From the NCBI GenBank assembly GCA_949316235.1, contig OX438755.1, forward strand, positions 20,855,151 to 20,919,150: 64,000 nt of DNA, given 5' to 3'. The DNA is from Oegoconia quadripuncta (lineage: Eukaryota > Arthropoda > Insecta > Lepidoptera > Autostichidae). The notes beneath the pieces were generated by a model that was not told the DNA's origin, made no database searches, and saw only the letters and a program-made list of their open reading frames with translations. Both the position numbers and the translations under genes were made by a program. Shown here one piece after another: positions 1 to 9,894 of this stretch; the first letter of the stretch is position 1, and the number at the start of each line of letters is the position of its first letter.

Positions 1-32
1 TCGTATTGATGGGTAGAACAAGCCCTTAAAAT

Positions 33-309
33 ATGACTACACTTAACCGTTACACGGTGTATATAGGAGATTCATCTATCAGTCTTTCTACATTTATAAT
101 TCAGTTGTTTTATAAACTTTCTTTGGATGTGCTCGATGCGTTTATTATGAACGTCGTAACAGGGAGACCAAATGGGACTGGCATATTCCAAAATACTACG
201 TATATAAGGGTAGTAGACCATTTTTAAACTTATTAGCACTGTTAAAAGGTTGGCAAGTGCGAATAACAAACCAGAGGCTGCGGTAGGCTTTATCCGCGAT
301 TTTATTCAC
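33..309 (-). pseudogene. LINE reverse transcriptase fragment (thumb region)
   Basis: Two overlapping minus-strand frames read like the region after the RT palm in Jockey/CR1-type LINEs. The upstream frame (309 to about 230) has ADKAYRSLWFVIRTC. The downstream frame (about 230 to 72) has RSILEYASPIWSPCY and EHIQRKFIKQL. The change of frame near 230 means at least one indel. No catalytic motif is present and both ends are truncated, so this is a dead fragment. The clade is inferred from motif style only. Confidence 0.7.
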
Positions 310-369
310 ATGGGTTGATAATATTAGTGTGTACCTTGTGCTAAAATAAGTGAAATAAAATCTGGACAT

Positions 370-719
370 TAGATTAATGATTGGTCTCCGCGCCGCTACG
401 ACTAGATACCGCACTATGAAGAAAAAACAGGTTCCTGAATGCGGCAACTCAATATTGTAGTGTGTAGATTTATACAGTACTTACTGATGGTATGTGATGC
501 CAGTATCTTTCTTGTTTTTTGTAGTATTGTTATTACATAGTTTGACTACGCAAACCGGCATTTTGCTTCAGTCTTAAACCAAAATTTGAAAATTTGAAAT
601 TTGAACTTGCGGCGTGACTGGCGCGGGTACGCCGAATACGGCGTAGTATTTGTTGCCGCATTTTTCGAGTACGCCGACGGTATCTAGTCGTAGCGGCGCG
701 GAGACCAATCATTAATCTA
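370..719. repeat. Foldback element with 41-bp perfect inverted arms
   Basis: Positions 370-410 and 679-719 are exact reverse complements (41 bp, GC-rich core GTCTCCGCGCCGCTACGAC). The loop is 268 bp and itself holds GTACGCCG/CGGCG palindromic pieces near 625-680. The octamer TCTGGACA lies just outside both arms (361-368 and 723-730), which could be an imperfectly placed target duplication. This is a non-autonomous DNA transposon (MITE-like) or foldback with no coding capacity. The superfamily cannot be assigned. Confidence 0.6.
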
Positions 720-1000
720 TGATCTGGACAATGTTTATCCGTTATTTAGTACGCATATTGCGTCTTCGCTAATCGAAAACGAATGCGACAGCGCCACGAG
801 CGTTTCTTAAATCCTTCCCCTTATTTATGTGTGTTGTACCCGTACGTGACGTCATGTCCTAAGGGTATTAAAAAATCGCAATATACAAATCAGTATATAT
901 CAGCCGAGTGAGTGTGGCCTGTTTACTGGCTATACACTTGTCTGTGCCGTAACGGATGAGGAATACAAATTTTTTGTACCAGGGAGGCGTAGTTAGAAAT
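720..1000. other. Unassigned stretch
   Basis: I see no ORF, repeat match within the window, or RNA gene here. Confidence 0.4.
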
Positions 1001-1832
1001 ACTTGGTTCGTGGTAGGGCATTTAAATGTCCGCCTGGCTAGCTACCACCATCTTATCTAAATCTGCCGCCAAGCAGCAATCACACATTTTTTTTATTATG
1101 TGATTTAGGCCAGAAATTAAAAAATATTTCATGTGAAACCTTGAAATAATATTCCATTTTCCAAATAAAAAACAAATTTATTTATTAAATATAATTATTA
1201 GCTTTGAAAATCGCAGGAATTGGTACATATGATTAACGAAGAAAAAAAACTCCAATTTCATAGGTAAATACCCAATATTATTAGTTTATCAACATTTTTA
1301 TTTTTGTAAATATACACGAAGGTATCCCTTGATGGTAAACATCCATAACTCAGATACACCATATATTCATAATACAGATATACTTTACAACTTTACAAAA
1401 TAAATATTTTTTCTATCTGGCTGTGCAATTTATACAGAATGAAGAGAATAGACGGTCTGTGTTGTGCCTTGAAGAGAGCAAATTGTACTTCCGAGAAAAC
1501 TTTAATTTATTTTAACAAAGAATGCATTCATTACCGGCATTCATAAGATTTTGAAATGGAAATTGAATCGATAAAGAAAAGTATAAAAGCCATATAAAAA
1601 AAACGGACAAGTGGGACTTAAAGAGGATTAGAGGATTATGTACGATGAACATGTTATGCCGTCAAGCAGCAATGTTAATAGCATTGTTGTGTTCCGGTTA
1701 TCAGAGATAAGATAGCCAGTCCCCCAAATGTGTTGGGGTTTCCGAGTCAGTACGCTTCCACCTTCGACCTCATCTTCACTTAACATCAGGTATGATTGAG
1801 GTCAAGTACCAACCCGATGTGCATAAAAAAAA
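1001..1832 (+). repeat. SINE A copy split by a 577-bp insertion
   Basis: The SINE A body is present at 1001-1080 (TGGTAGGGCATTTAAATGTC, CTAGCTACCACC) and resumes at 1658-1832 (GTTAATAGCATTGTTGTGTT onward, ending GTGCATAAAAAAAA). The tRNA-like head is degenerate or missing. The break falls in the middle of the body, and the two pieces join in register once the inserted DNA is removed. Confidence 0.8.
1081..1657. mobile_element. 577-bp insertion inside SINE A
   Basis: A 16-bp sequence of the SINE (GCCGCCAAGCAGCAAT at 1065-1080) recurs with one mismatch at 1658-1673, directly flanking this AT-rich segment. Duplications of that length are typical of LINE-type target-primed insertion. A T-rich start (about 1081-1100) suggests a minus-strand element with its tail at the left. 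Around 1337-1370 there is a piece resembling SINE B in reverse. No ORF is present. Confidence 0.6.
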
Positions 1833-2305
1833 CTGTTAATGGTGTTCGGAAGTATGGTTGCCAGATCACATTTTAATAAGTATTTAAGTATTTTTAAACT
1901 AAGCATATTTTGTATTTTGCGGACGCCATGTTGGATTTTTTATCATAAAATGTATCCTATGACACTCCGGGTACCAAGACGAATCTAACGACACCATGCA
2001 CATCGAAATCGGTCAAGCCCTTTAGGCTACAGGATGCTCCAAAGAACGGATATACATACACTCGAAAACATTACCCTCCTTTCTTGAGCAGTTGGGTAAT
2101 AAAGGAAATTCGGGAAAAACTTCCCTTCTTGACCCATGTCCGTCCATTGATTTACTCCATCATGCAATACCCACCACCATCACACACTAACTGTCACACA
2201 CACAGACACTCACAACACACATAATATTTTGTACATATTTATAGATCTATAATTTTGACATTTTCATTTGGCTTATTTCACTTTCACAGACATATTTTAT
2301 TCATA
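1833..2305. other. Unassigned stretch with short shared repeat
   Basis: Around 2055-2105 a segment (AAACATTACCCTCCTTTC) recurs near 34575 and, reversed, near 58750-58795, so it is a dispersed repeat end. A CA-rich tract lies at 2180-2225. Nothing else is recognised. Confidence 0.4.
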
Positions 2306-2588
2306 TTTAGACATATTAACATAACGACTCGTATATCACTGAGGATTTGATTTGTTTTTATTGATACTCATATAATAATATAATTAATTAATAATGTAAT
2401 AGTACCAATTTTATTGTAATTATATTGTAATTTAATTAAAACATTACCCATTCAATTTTAACGGTAACCATTGTCAGTAACATAATAAGAATCTTTAATT
2501 GGCATAAGTTTGGTATAAGTTTTCTGTATAAGAAACTGTAATAATTATGTTGATTCTATGTAAACAAATAAAATAAAATAAAAAAAAC
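2306..2588 (+). repeat. LINE 3' untranslated end, copy 1
   Basis: Starting at TTTAGACATATTAACATAAC this segment matches 26183-26433 nearly end to end, with small gaps, and both copies finish in an A-rich AATAAAATAAAA tail. There is no coding part. Repeated sharing of a 3' end with a poly-A tail and variable 5' limits indicates 5'-truncated non-LTR retrotransposons. Confidence 0.65.
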
Positions 2589-2911
2589 TATAAAAGAAAT
2601 AGTTGTAACACCCGGGAAATTAAAATATTTTCGTGACAAATGCACTATCAATTCAGCCTAAAAATGTTAGCTTTATACGAAAAGTGTTTTCGAAAGAAGC
2701 TTCCGAAAGGGTGTCACTAGAGGCGGCTTCAGCCCGATGATATAGCAGGGTTGAGATCGCCATTAGAATAGTGATGAGCAGTGGGGTACAGTCGAGGGCA
2801 CGACGACCGTACCACTGCCAGTGAAAGTTGACCATGAGACGATATTGAAAATGTGAATTATGATGCAAAAAGATATCGATTGTATAACTACATTGCTAAA
2901 TGACATAAAAA
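2589..2911. other. Unassigned stretch
   Basis: No confident gene. A CACTAGAGGCGGC block near 2714 resembles the CTCF-like core discussed for the LINE at 40380-41214. A short minus-strand ORF here shows no recognisable domain. Confidence 0.35.
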
Positions 2912-3070
2912 TTGGTTGGTGGTAGGGAATTTTAAATGTCCGCCTGGCTAGCTACCAGCATCTTATCTAAATCTGCCGCCAAGCAGCAATGTTAATAGCA
3001 TTGTTGTGTTCCGGTTGTCAGAGATAAGATGGCCAGTCCCCCAAATGTGTTGGGATTTCCGGGTTAGTAC
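2912..3070 (+). repeat. SINE A, left part, interrupted by gypsy element
   Basis: Body of SINE A from TGGTTGGTGGTAGGGAATTT to the stop at GGGTTAGTAC. It continues at 9795 after the LTR retrotransposon. The tRNA-like head is missing. Confidence 0.85.
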
Positions 3071-3436
3071 TGTAACGAGGTGTACAACCTCCCCTAAATT
3101 CCGTCTTCTTTTCGGTAATCTCTTTGGCGTTTTCTTTTTTGGAACATTATTCAAAATTCTGAATTCTAAATTATTTTCAAAAATCTAGTCTAGTCTTGAC
3201 GCAGCTTGCGAGCTAGACTATTATTTCCATTCTTCCTTTTTATTCCTTTAAATTATTATTACATCATTTATAAGTTTTTCAAGTGCCTATCCCTTCCTGA
3301 CCTTCTCCTTCACCGTTCATCAGTGGCTGCAGTCCTGGTAGGGGCCTGAAATCTACGACCCTGAACCACATCCTCTCTACGGCGCCCAATTCCTATATCT
3401 ACCTACGGCAGCTGAGAGTGTCGCAGAACCGCGACA
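3071..3436 (+). repeat. 5' LTR of gypsy element
   Basis: Begins TGTAACGAGG and ends ACCGCGACA, the usual TG...CA ends. It has the same length and, by eye, the same sequence as 9429-9794. It should contain the element's promoter, though I cannot place a start site with confidence. Confidence 0.93.
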
Positions 3437-3437
3437 T

Positions 3438-3450
3438 TGGCGCCTCAACG
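3438..3450 (+). other. Primer binding site
   Basis: TGGCGCCTCAACG lies one base after the 5' LTR. A TGGCGC start pairs with the CCA end of a tRNA 3' terminus ending GCGCCA. Which tRNA is used cannot be settled from this alone. Confidence 0.7.
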
Positions 3451-4282
3451 TTCCCTACCAGGTAGCAGCCCACCACATTTTCATCGTGTCATCTCAGTTT
3501 GTGCCTTCACTGCGTGTCATATCAAGCATTCCCACACCTCTCCCGTCATCAACTCTACACCTTCGTGTCATCACCTTCTCTCCGGCCAGTCTTCAGCTCA
3601 AGACCTACATTTAAGGACATTAAGTGTTTTGTTCAGTGTTTTATATTGTAAAGTGTTTTTTATATTTTATTTGTAAGTATACCATTTTTCAATTTTTTTT
3701 TCCAAATTCTAAAAGCCACCATCGGCATACGTACCTACATATTTTGATCTCTCTTTTGGCCTAATTTGAATTGTGTATTCGTTTTATTTTTCACGTTCGT
3801 CATCATTCATGTAACATTTAGTACCTTTTCCATTCTCATTATATTTTATTTATTTTAGGCAGGTTTCCTACTTACCTACCTAGCTTTGTATCAATTGTTT
3901 TCACGGTAAGTCCCATACCGTCTGAAAACAATTAGATTTAATAATAGGGGAGAGTTATTTCTAAATTATATCCATTTTCATACAATTTCACACATAACTT
4001 TGTTGAATGGTCATCATAATTTGTCAGCCAATTTGTCAATTGTAAATTTTTCTGACACATATTTTCTTTTTTGTTTATGGCTTTCTCTTTAGTTTTTTTT
4101 TCTGATACATTTTTCTTTTGACATAATATTGTTCTGAGCTACTGTCAAGTATCTTTAATTTTTCTGACACCTTTTCTCTCGTTTAGTAATACCTACTTCG
4201 TTCATTTTTTCGGATCAATATAAATTACTTTCTACTTTTTTTGGTATAAATTTTACTTCCAATTATTCTGAGCGAACTCAAA
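3451..4282 (+). other. gypsy 5' leader
   Basis: The 830-bp leader between the primer binding site and gag is T-rich. Short ORFs in it show no domain. It would hold packaging signals, which I cannot identify by eye. Confidence 0.5.
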
Positions 4283-5536
4283 ATGGACCCAGCTTTATTG
4301 AACAAGCCTGAGTTAATCTATGAGCTTAAAGTTCGGGATATCCTTTTTGATTCCTCATCAACAGCAGAAGACTTACGTTCCCTTCTCTGCGCGAACATCC
4401 ATCTTCCTTCTTCTTCTTCAAGCCCCTACCCAGTTGAGACAGATTTGGCGGAACTACAAAAATGCCTGACCGTCATTTCTTCTCGCCTACCTTCGCCTAT
4501 ACTCGGTTCACATAATAAGGACAAAATTGCCACTTATTTAACCCACGTATCTCATCGATTTGACCGTGTTGACCTTTCCACAGAACTACCTAATAACGTA
4601 TTGGATTCTTTCAAGTCCCTTTCTGAGCAACTCTCCAATCTTCAGACATCTTTTAACAACTTAACCCAACCTTCTACTTATTATTCTGCGTCTTCTTCCC
4701 TCCCTCATACTCCCGATTTAAATTCTCCTTTTCTGGAATTGTTATCCAGTAAGCTTTCCCACATAGTCGATAACCGTTCCATCGGAATCGAAAAGTTTAG
4801 TTTTAAAGGTGATTCTTGCCCCTTTGACTTTATCCAAAAGGTCGAAGAATTTGCAATTTCTCGAAACATCGACGAGAAACGTCTTCATAACCACATTTTC
4901 GATTTTTTATCTGACACACCCTTAGACTGGTATAGAGCGAGAAAGAATATTTTAACAGACTGGTCCTCTTTCAAAAAACAATTTACAGCAGACTTCGAAA
5001 TTCACGACTATGATTACAAACTTCTGAAAACCATAGACGGTCGTAAACAAAAACAAAATGAGCGAGTCATCTTTTTCTTCTCCTCTATGGATGCTCTTTT
5101 TTCTAAATTGCGTAAACCTCTTTCGGAAACCGCCAAGATTGAATACCTCCGTCGCAATTTAAGTCCAATTTACAGTTCTCGATTACTTCCGACAGACTTA
5201 ACCTCTATTGACCAACTACTTACCTCGTGTAAATGGTACGAAAGTTGTGTTCATACCTTTGACTCTTCTCCTTCTTTCGCCCACACTACCCAACCTCTTG
5301 TTCCTTCCACATCTGCACAGCCTTTTGTTCAAGCACAACCTACAATACCTTCTTTTCCCTATGGCCACATCAGTTCCATCTCTCGTTTCTCATGCCCTCG
5401 CTGTAGAACGGATTCCCATTCGCTCGAGTTGTGCACTAGTAAAAAGATAGTATGTTTTCGTTGTGGTAAGCTCGACGTAACCTTTCCTAGGTGTCCTACC
5501 TGTCAGAAGTCAATCGATGCTAAGCCAAAAAACTAA
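4283..5536 (+). CDS. gag: Gag structural protein of gypsy element (417 aa)
   Basis: Structural protein that assembles the retrotransposon particle and binds the element RNA. The N-terminus (residues 5-35, LNKPELIYELKVRD and AEDLRSLL) resembles the short helical segment found at the start of many insect gypsy Gags. Residues about 172-310 (DFIQKVEEF, PLDWYRARK, FKKQF, EYLRRNLSP) form the Retrotrans_gag capsid-like domain. At the C-terminus a first zinc knuckle C371-x2-C374-x4-H379-x4-C384 fits CCHC. A second cysteine cluster (C391, C394, C404, C407) lacks the usual histidine. The ATG at 4283 follows CTCAAA and is the first long-frame start. The stop at 5534-5536 directly follows a slippery heptamer, and the pol frame overlaps the last 13 nt. 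Confidence 0.92.
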   Translation: MDPALLNKPELIYELKVRDILFDSSSTAEDLRSLLCANIHLPSSSSSPYPVETDLAELQKCLTVISSRLPSPILGSHNKDKIATYLTHVSHRFDRVDLSTELPNNVLDSFKSLSEQLSNLQTSFNNLTQPSTYYSASSSLPHTPDLNSPFLELLSSKLSHIVDNRSIGIEKFSFKGDSCPFDFIQKVEEFAISRNIDEKRLHNHIFDFLSDTPLDWYRARKNILTDWSSFKKQFTADFEIHDYDYKLLKTIDGRKQKQNERVIFFFSSMDALFSKLRKPLSETAKIEYLRRNLSPIYSSRLLPTDLTSIDQLLTSCKWYESCVHTFDSSPSFAHTTQPLVPSTSAQPFVQAQPTIPSFPYGHISSISRFSCPRCRTDSHSLELCTSKKIVCFRCGKLDVTFPRCPTCQKSIDAKPKN

Positions 5537-8500
5537 TATACGAGAAAAATATTCCCAAAACTTCCACCGAAGAATGGAGACTTTGGTTGGAAAATATAAA
5601 ATTATTCTTTAAGTCGTACAAGACTTCATGTGCTTTTGTTAATCATTCCCCACCTAATGACACTAGGCCTTATCTAAAAGTTATTACCAAAAATATTACT
5701 CTTTGCGGTCTTCTGGATAGTGGTAGTGCAATCACTATTTTGGGTGACAACTCTCATAAACAATTATTACGTAAGAACTTCATACTTAATACTTCTACTA
5801 CCATTTCTGGTTCGGTTGCTAATGGACAAACTATCCATTCCATCGGCACTATAGTCTTGCCAATCCAATTCAAGGATAAGATTTTGCTCATCACAGCTCA
5901 CGTCATTCCTTCCATAAAACAACCACTAATTCTGGGTATCGACTTTTGGAAGTCCTTTAATTTGTTCCCCGACATTCTTCAATACATTACTCCTCGTGAC
6001 TCTTCCTCTAACAACATTTCTTTTCTCATTAATACTGACTCTCACGTCACTCATTACGATTCTCTCTCTCTAGTACAACGCATTACCTGCGATTCGCTTA
6101 TTAAGCAATTTCAGAACATTTCCACTGATACTCAACCCTTAGGACGTACGCATTTGGTTGAGCATAATATTGACACCGGTGACCACGCTCCTATCAGGCA
6201 GCGGGCATATCGTCTTTCTCCCGAGAAACAAAAAGCATTATGTAAAGAGGTTGACGATATGATACAATTAGACGTCATTGAACCTTGCGAAAGCCCATGG
6301 CTTAATCCCGTAGTCATGACTCCTAAAAAGGATGGCGCTTGGCGTTTTTGCGTTGATAGTCGCAAACTAAATTCTATCACTCGTAAGGATGCCTATAAGC
6401 TTCCTTATATTTCTGACATTTTAGATAATTTAAATAACGCGAAATTTTTATCGTCCATTGATATTGCTAAAGCTTTTTGGGAAATCCCTTTGAATCCTGC
6501 GGACAGACCCAAGACTGCTTTTTATGTTCCCGGTCGAGGGATGTATCAATTTAAAGTCATGCCCTTCGGATTAACAAATGCACCCGCAACTCAACAGAGA
6601 TTTATGGACACTCTTTTCGTATCTGACAATCTTGACAATCGCATTTTTTCTTATTTGGATGACATCATCATCATTAGTGAGACATTTGACGAGCACATCT
6701 CGTTACTCCTGAAAGTTCTCGACAAACTTACTAAAGCCGGTATTACTGTTAATTTTCCTAAGTGCTCATTTTTCAGAAAGGAGCTTAAATATCTCGGCTA
6801 TGTCATTGACAGTAAAGGCCTTCACACTGATCCCTCCAAGGTGAAAGCAATTTTAGATATACCTCCTCCCACCAATCCTCGCGAGGTCAAGAAATTCCTT
6901 GGCACGGCAGGTTGGTTTAGGCGTTTTGTTCCCAACTTCAGTACCTTGGTTGCGCCCTTAACAAAACTCACTTCCACTTCCAAAAAATCACCTCCGTTCA
7001 AATGGTCTGATGATGCGGACAAGGCTTTTAAATCTATTAAGGAGACATTAGTCTCCGCTCCTGTTCTTGCTTGTCCGGATTTTTCAAAACCATTTTCTGT
7101 CCATTGTGATGCATCAAGTTATGGCATCGGGGCCATGCTCTCTCAAGACTTCGATGGCATTGAAAAGCCCATTGCTTACATGAGCAAATCTCTGTCTGGT
7201 CCTCAGCGTAATTATTCTATTACTGAAAGGGAATTATTAAGCATTATTTTGGCTCTAGAGCACTGGCGTTGCTACCTTGACAATGGCCAGAAATTCATTA
7301 TTTATACCGACCATTCGGCCCTTCAATGGTTTCTACATCTAGATAATCCTAGCGGTCGTCTTGCCCGCTGGAGTATTCGCCTGTCAGCTTTTAATTTCGA
7401 AATTAGACATCGTCGTGGCAAAGATCACCTGATTCCTGACTTGTTATCCCGTAATATTTCTGTTGATGTTATCAATTTTGATTCATCTAATACTTCTGAT
7501 GTCTGGTATAACAACATCTATCACAATTGTTCCCATAATCCGCACTCCACTCCCGATTATGCGATCCATAATTCCAAACTCTACAAATATGCTCGCGTTA
7601 ACTCTCTCCACCATTCTGAGTATGCTTGGAAAGAGGTCATTCCCAAGGAGTACAGGATTCCGATCATTAATGAGAATCACTCCTCTTCCACTTCTGCTCA
7701 CTTGGGTACCTTTAAAACTTACCATAGATTGAAGCTCATTTACTTTTGGCCCGGAATGTACAAAGATGTTTCTGACTTTGTGTCTAAGTGCGAAACATGT
7801 TTGGCTTACAAACACCAAACTCAATTAAAAATTGGTTTGATGGGCAAGCCAAAACATTGTTCTAGGCCTTTTCAATGTATTTCCATCGATCTGATTGGTC
7901 CTTTGCCTGCTTCTCACAAGCATAATCGCTTTATCTTCGTTGTTACTTGTTGCTTCTCTAAGTATTGTTTACTGTTTCCTATCAAAAGAGCTACTGCTTC
8001 TATCATTAAACACATTCTTGAGCACTTAGTCTTTATGTCGTATGGCATTCCAGAAACCATTATTCTCGATAATGGCCCTCAATTCACTAGCCAAGAGCTT
8101 TCCGAACTGTTCAAATCGTATAATATTCCGAGGATACACTATACACCTAGATATTGTCCTCAAGTTAACCCGGTAGAACGTTATAATAAGACCATCTTAA
8201 CAGCTATCGCTACATTCGTTAAGGACGATCACCGTTGCTGGGACAAATTTATTAATCACATCCAGTTCGCTATTAACTCTTCCGTTAATGAGACAACTAA
8301 ATTTACTCCGGCTTTCCTTACATTTGGTCGCGAGCTCGTTCCATGTGGTTCTTTATACAGGAACTCGGACACTTCGGACGAATTAATCTTTGCTCCCAGA
8401 GATCAATTCGCTGAAAATTTAGGTTTTCTTTCTAACGTTTTTGATGAAGTTCAAAAAAGACTCTGGCAATCACATGACTCCGTTGCGCAAAATTACAATA

Positions 8501-8727
8501 AACGTCACCAGCATCTGGAATTCAAAGTCGGTGATACGGTTTGGAAACGTTTTCATACCATTAGTTCGGCAGACAAATACTATTCAGCAAAGTTAGCTCC
8601 TAAATTTATCAAATGTTTTATTACTGGCAAACGTTCTCCACTCATCTACGACCTTTCGGACACCTCTGGCAAGCCTTTAGGTACTTGGCATGTCAGAGAT
8701 CTAAAACCAATTTCTTCTCGACATTAA
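5524..8727 (+). CDS. pol: Pol polyprotein: protease, RT, RNase H, integrase
   Basis: Enzymes for processing, reverse transcription and integration of the element. The open frame starts at 5524 and has no ATG near its start, which fits expression by -1 frameshift from gag. Residue numbers below count from the in-frame TTG at 5587. Protease: LLDSGSA with DSGS at 44-47. RT: PKKDGAWRFCVDSRKLN, SSIDIAKAFW, MPFGLTNAP and catalytic YLDD at 356-359. RNase H: CDAS (D508), TEREL (E548), TDH (D575). Integrase: H698, H705, C735 and C738 form the zinc domain, and D768, D828 and E864 form the DD35E triad. C-terminal KLAPKFIKCF resembles a GPY/F module. All key residues are present with no internal stop. 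The frame ends 700 bp before the 3' LTR and no env follows. Confidence 0.95.
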   Translation, partial: AKKLIYEKNIPKTSTEEWRLWLENIKLFFKSYKTSCAFVNHSPPNDTRPYLKVITKNITLCGLLDSGSAITILGDNSHKQLLRKNFILNTSTTISGSVANGQTIHSIGTIVLPIQFKDKILLITAHVIPSIKQPLILGIDFWKSFNLFPDILQYITPRDSSSNNISFLINTDSHVTHYDSLSLVQRITCDSLIKQFQNISTDTQPLGRTHLVEHNIDTGDHAPIRQRAYRLSPEKQKALCKEVDDMIQLDVIEPCESPWLNPVVMTPKKDGAWRFCVDSRKLNSITRKDAYKLPYISDILDNLNNAKFLSSIDIAKAFWEIPLNPADRPKTAFYVPGRGMYQFKVMPFGLTNAPATQQRFMDTLFVSDNLDNRIFSYLDDIIIISETFDEHISLLLKVLDKLTKAGITVNFPKCSFFRKELKYLGYVIDSKGLHTDPSKVKAILDIPPPTNPREVKKFLGTAGWFRRFVPNFSTLVAPLTKLTSTSKKSPPFKWSDDADKAFKSIKETLVSAPVLACPDFSKPFSVHCDASSYGIGAMLSQDFDGIEKPIAYMSKSLSGPQRNYSITERELLSIILALEHWRCYLDNGQKFIIYTDHSALQWFLHLDNPSGRLARWSIRLSAFNFEIRHRRGKDHLIPDLLSRNISVDVINFDSSNTSDVWYNNIYHNCSHNPHSTPDYAIHNSKLYKYARVNSLHHSEYAWKEVIPKEYRIPIINENHSSSTSAHLGTFKTYHRLKLIYFWPGMYKDVSDFVSKCETCLAYKHQTQLKIGLMGKPKHCSRPFQCISIDLIGPLPASHKHNRFIFVVTCCFSKYCLLFPIKRATASIIKHILEHLVFMSYGIPETIILDNGPQFTSQELSELFKSYNIPRIHYTPRYCPQVNPVERYNKTILTAIATFVKDDHRCWDKFINHIQFAINSSVNETTKFTPAFLTFGRELVPCGSLYRNSDTSDELIFAPRDQFAENLGFLSNVFDEVQKRLWQSHDSVAQNYNKRHQHLEFKVGDTVWKRFHTISSADKYYSAKLAPKFIKCFITGKRSPLIYDLSDTSGKPLGTWHVRDLKPISSRH
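5527..5533 (+). promoter_or_regulatory. Putative -1 ribosomal frameshift site (A AAA AAC)
   Basis: In the gag frame the codons read CCA AAA AAC TAA, giving the canonical X XXY YYZ heptamer A_AAA_AAC with the gag stop immediately after. Pol lies in the -1 frame and opens at 5524, so slippage here joins the frames. A hairpin can be drawn at 5555-5586 (CCAAA pairing TTTGG, with an inner TCCA/TGGA stem), but its spacing of about 21 nt is longer than usual. The heptamer is seen directly; its function is inferred. Confidence 0.75.
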
Positions 8728-9411
8728 CCTTATTTTTCTCGTATATGACTCTCCACCTGTAAATATTGTATTATATTTTCGCATCTCACTCACCCTTTTG
8801 GATATTCATACTCCTTCATAATTTTGAGTATTTAAGGACTCATTATAGCCTATGGCTCTTCTTGTTTATTCTTTTCTTTAAGAATTTCAGAGCGGTAACC
8901 AACTCTTTAAATAAGCCTATGGCACTTATATTGGTGACAGTTTCTTGTTACCATCTAACTAGTTTTACTTTGTTAGTATTACGCTTTGCGTCTAATTTTA
9001 GTTTCTACGAGGGTCTCTCACAAGCCTTTCGGATAATATGTTTTTTTAATTATCACATTTTTTACAATTACGGATAATTTCTTTGTCCACTTTTGGGGTA
9101 CGATTCTGGAGTTCAATTTCTTATAATTATTTTGAACTCTTTTTATCTGGTCTCTGTTCTGCTTACGTACCAGAGACGTTTGTATGGGATGAATGTTTGT
9201 TTGTGTGTGTGATTGGATCGTTCCCATGTAAATAAGTTTCACCTTCTAAATTTTTCCATTAACTCTTTCACTTCACTCATCCCTCATCTACCATTCATTA
9301 CTTTTGTTTGTTTGTTTTTATACCCTCATTGTTTTTATATTCTTTTAGTTTATACTTGCTTTTTCTCTAGAAGGATAAGCCTTTGTTTCTATATCTCAGG
9401 CTTCTCCTTCC
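8728..9411 (+). other. gypsy 3' non-coding region
   Basis: Between pol and the polypurine tract there is no ORF with a signal peptide and transmembrane pattern convincing enough to call an envelope gene. One T-rich 103-codon frame at 8766-9077 is hydrophobic, as any such T-rich DNA would be. Confidence 0.5.
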
Positions 9412-9425
9412 AGGGCGGAGCGGGG
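9412..9425 (+). other. Polypurine tract
   Basis: AGGGCGGAGCGGGG lies a few bases before the 3' LTR. It is purine-rich apart from two C residues and sits in the expected place for plus-strand priming. Confidence 0.75.
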
Positions 9426-9428
9426 TAT

Positions 9429-9794
9429 TGTAACGAGGTGTACAACCTCCCCTAAATTCCGTCTTCTTTTCGGTAATCTCTTTGGCGTTTTCTTTTTTGG
9501 AACATTATTCAAAATTCTGAATTCTAAATTATTTTCAAAAATCTAGTCTAGTCTTGACGCAGCTTGCGAGCTAGACTATTATTTCCATTCTTCCTTTTTA
9601 TTCCTTTAAATTATTATTACATCATTTATAAGTTTTTCAAGTGCCTATCCCTTCCTGACCTTCTCCTTCACCGTTCATCAGTGGCTGCAGTCCTGGTAGG
9701 GGCCTGAAATCTACGACCCTGAACCACATCCTCTCTACGGCGCCCAATTCCTATATCTACCTACGGCAGCTGAGAGTGTCGCAGAACCGCGACA
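9429..9794 (+). repeat. 3' LTR of gypsy element
   Basis: 366 bp, TG...CA. I see no difference from the 5' LTR. Confidence 0.93.
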
Positions 9795-9876
9795 GTACGC
9801 TTCCACCTTCGACCTCATTTCCACTTAACATCAGATGTGATTGAGGTCAATTACCAACCCGTCGCGCATAAAAAAA
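9795..9876 (+). repeat. SINE A, right part, after gypsy insertion
   Basis: Begins with the duplicated GTAC and continues GCTTCCACCTTCGACCTCAT to CGCGCATAAAAAAAA. With 2912-3070 it reconstitutes the SINE body in register. Confidence 0.85.
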
Positions 9877-9894
9877 AGAATAAAAAATAAAGAG

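Larger units (their letters stand above)
3071..9794 (+). mobile_element. Complete Ty3/gypsy LTR retrotransposon (6,724 bp)
   Basis: Two 366-bp LTRs, a primer binding site, gag, pol in the order protease-RT-RNase H-integrase, and a polypurine tract are all present. The order places it in Ty3/gypsy (Metaviridae-type) elements. No envelope-like ORF follows pol, so it looks like an ordinary intracellular retrotransposon. The LTRs match at every position I compared and both ORFs are open, so insertion is very recent. The target is a SINE A copy, with the 4-bp duplication GTAC at 3067-3070 and 9795-9798. The element may still be active. Confidence 0.95.

Noticed and set aside
3437..3676. Short ORF in the gypsy leader
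   Set aside because: It begins at the primer binding site and shows no domain; best seen as non-coding leader.
8766..9077. Hydrophobic ORF after pol as an envelope gene
   Set aside because: No signal peptide, cleavage site or fusion-type features; hydrophobicity follows from T-rich DNA.
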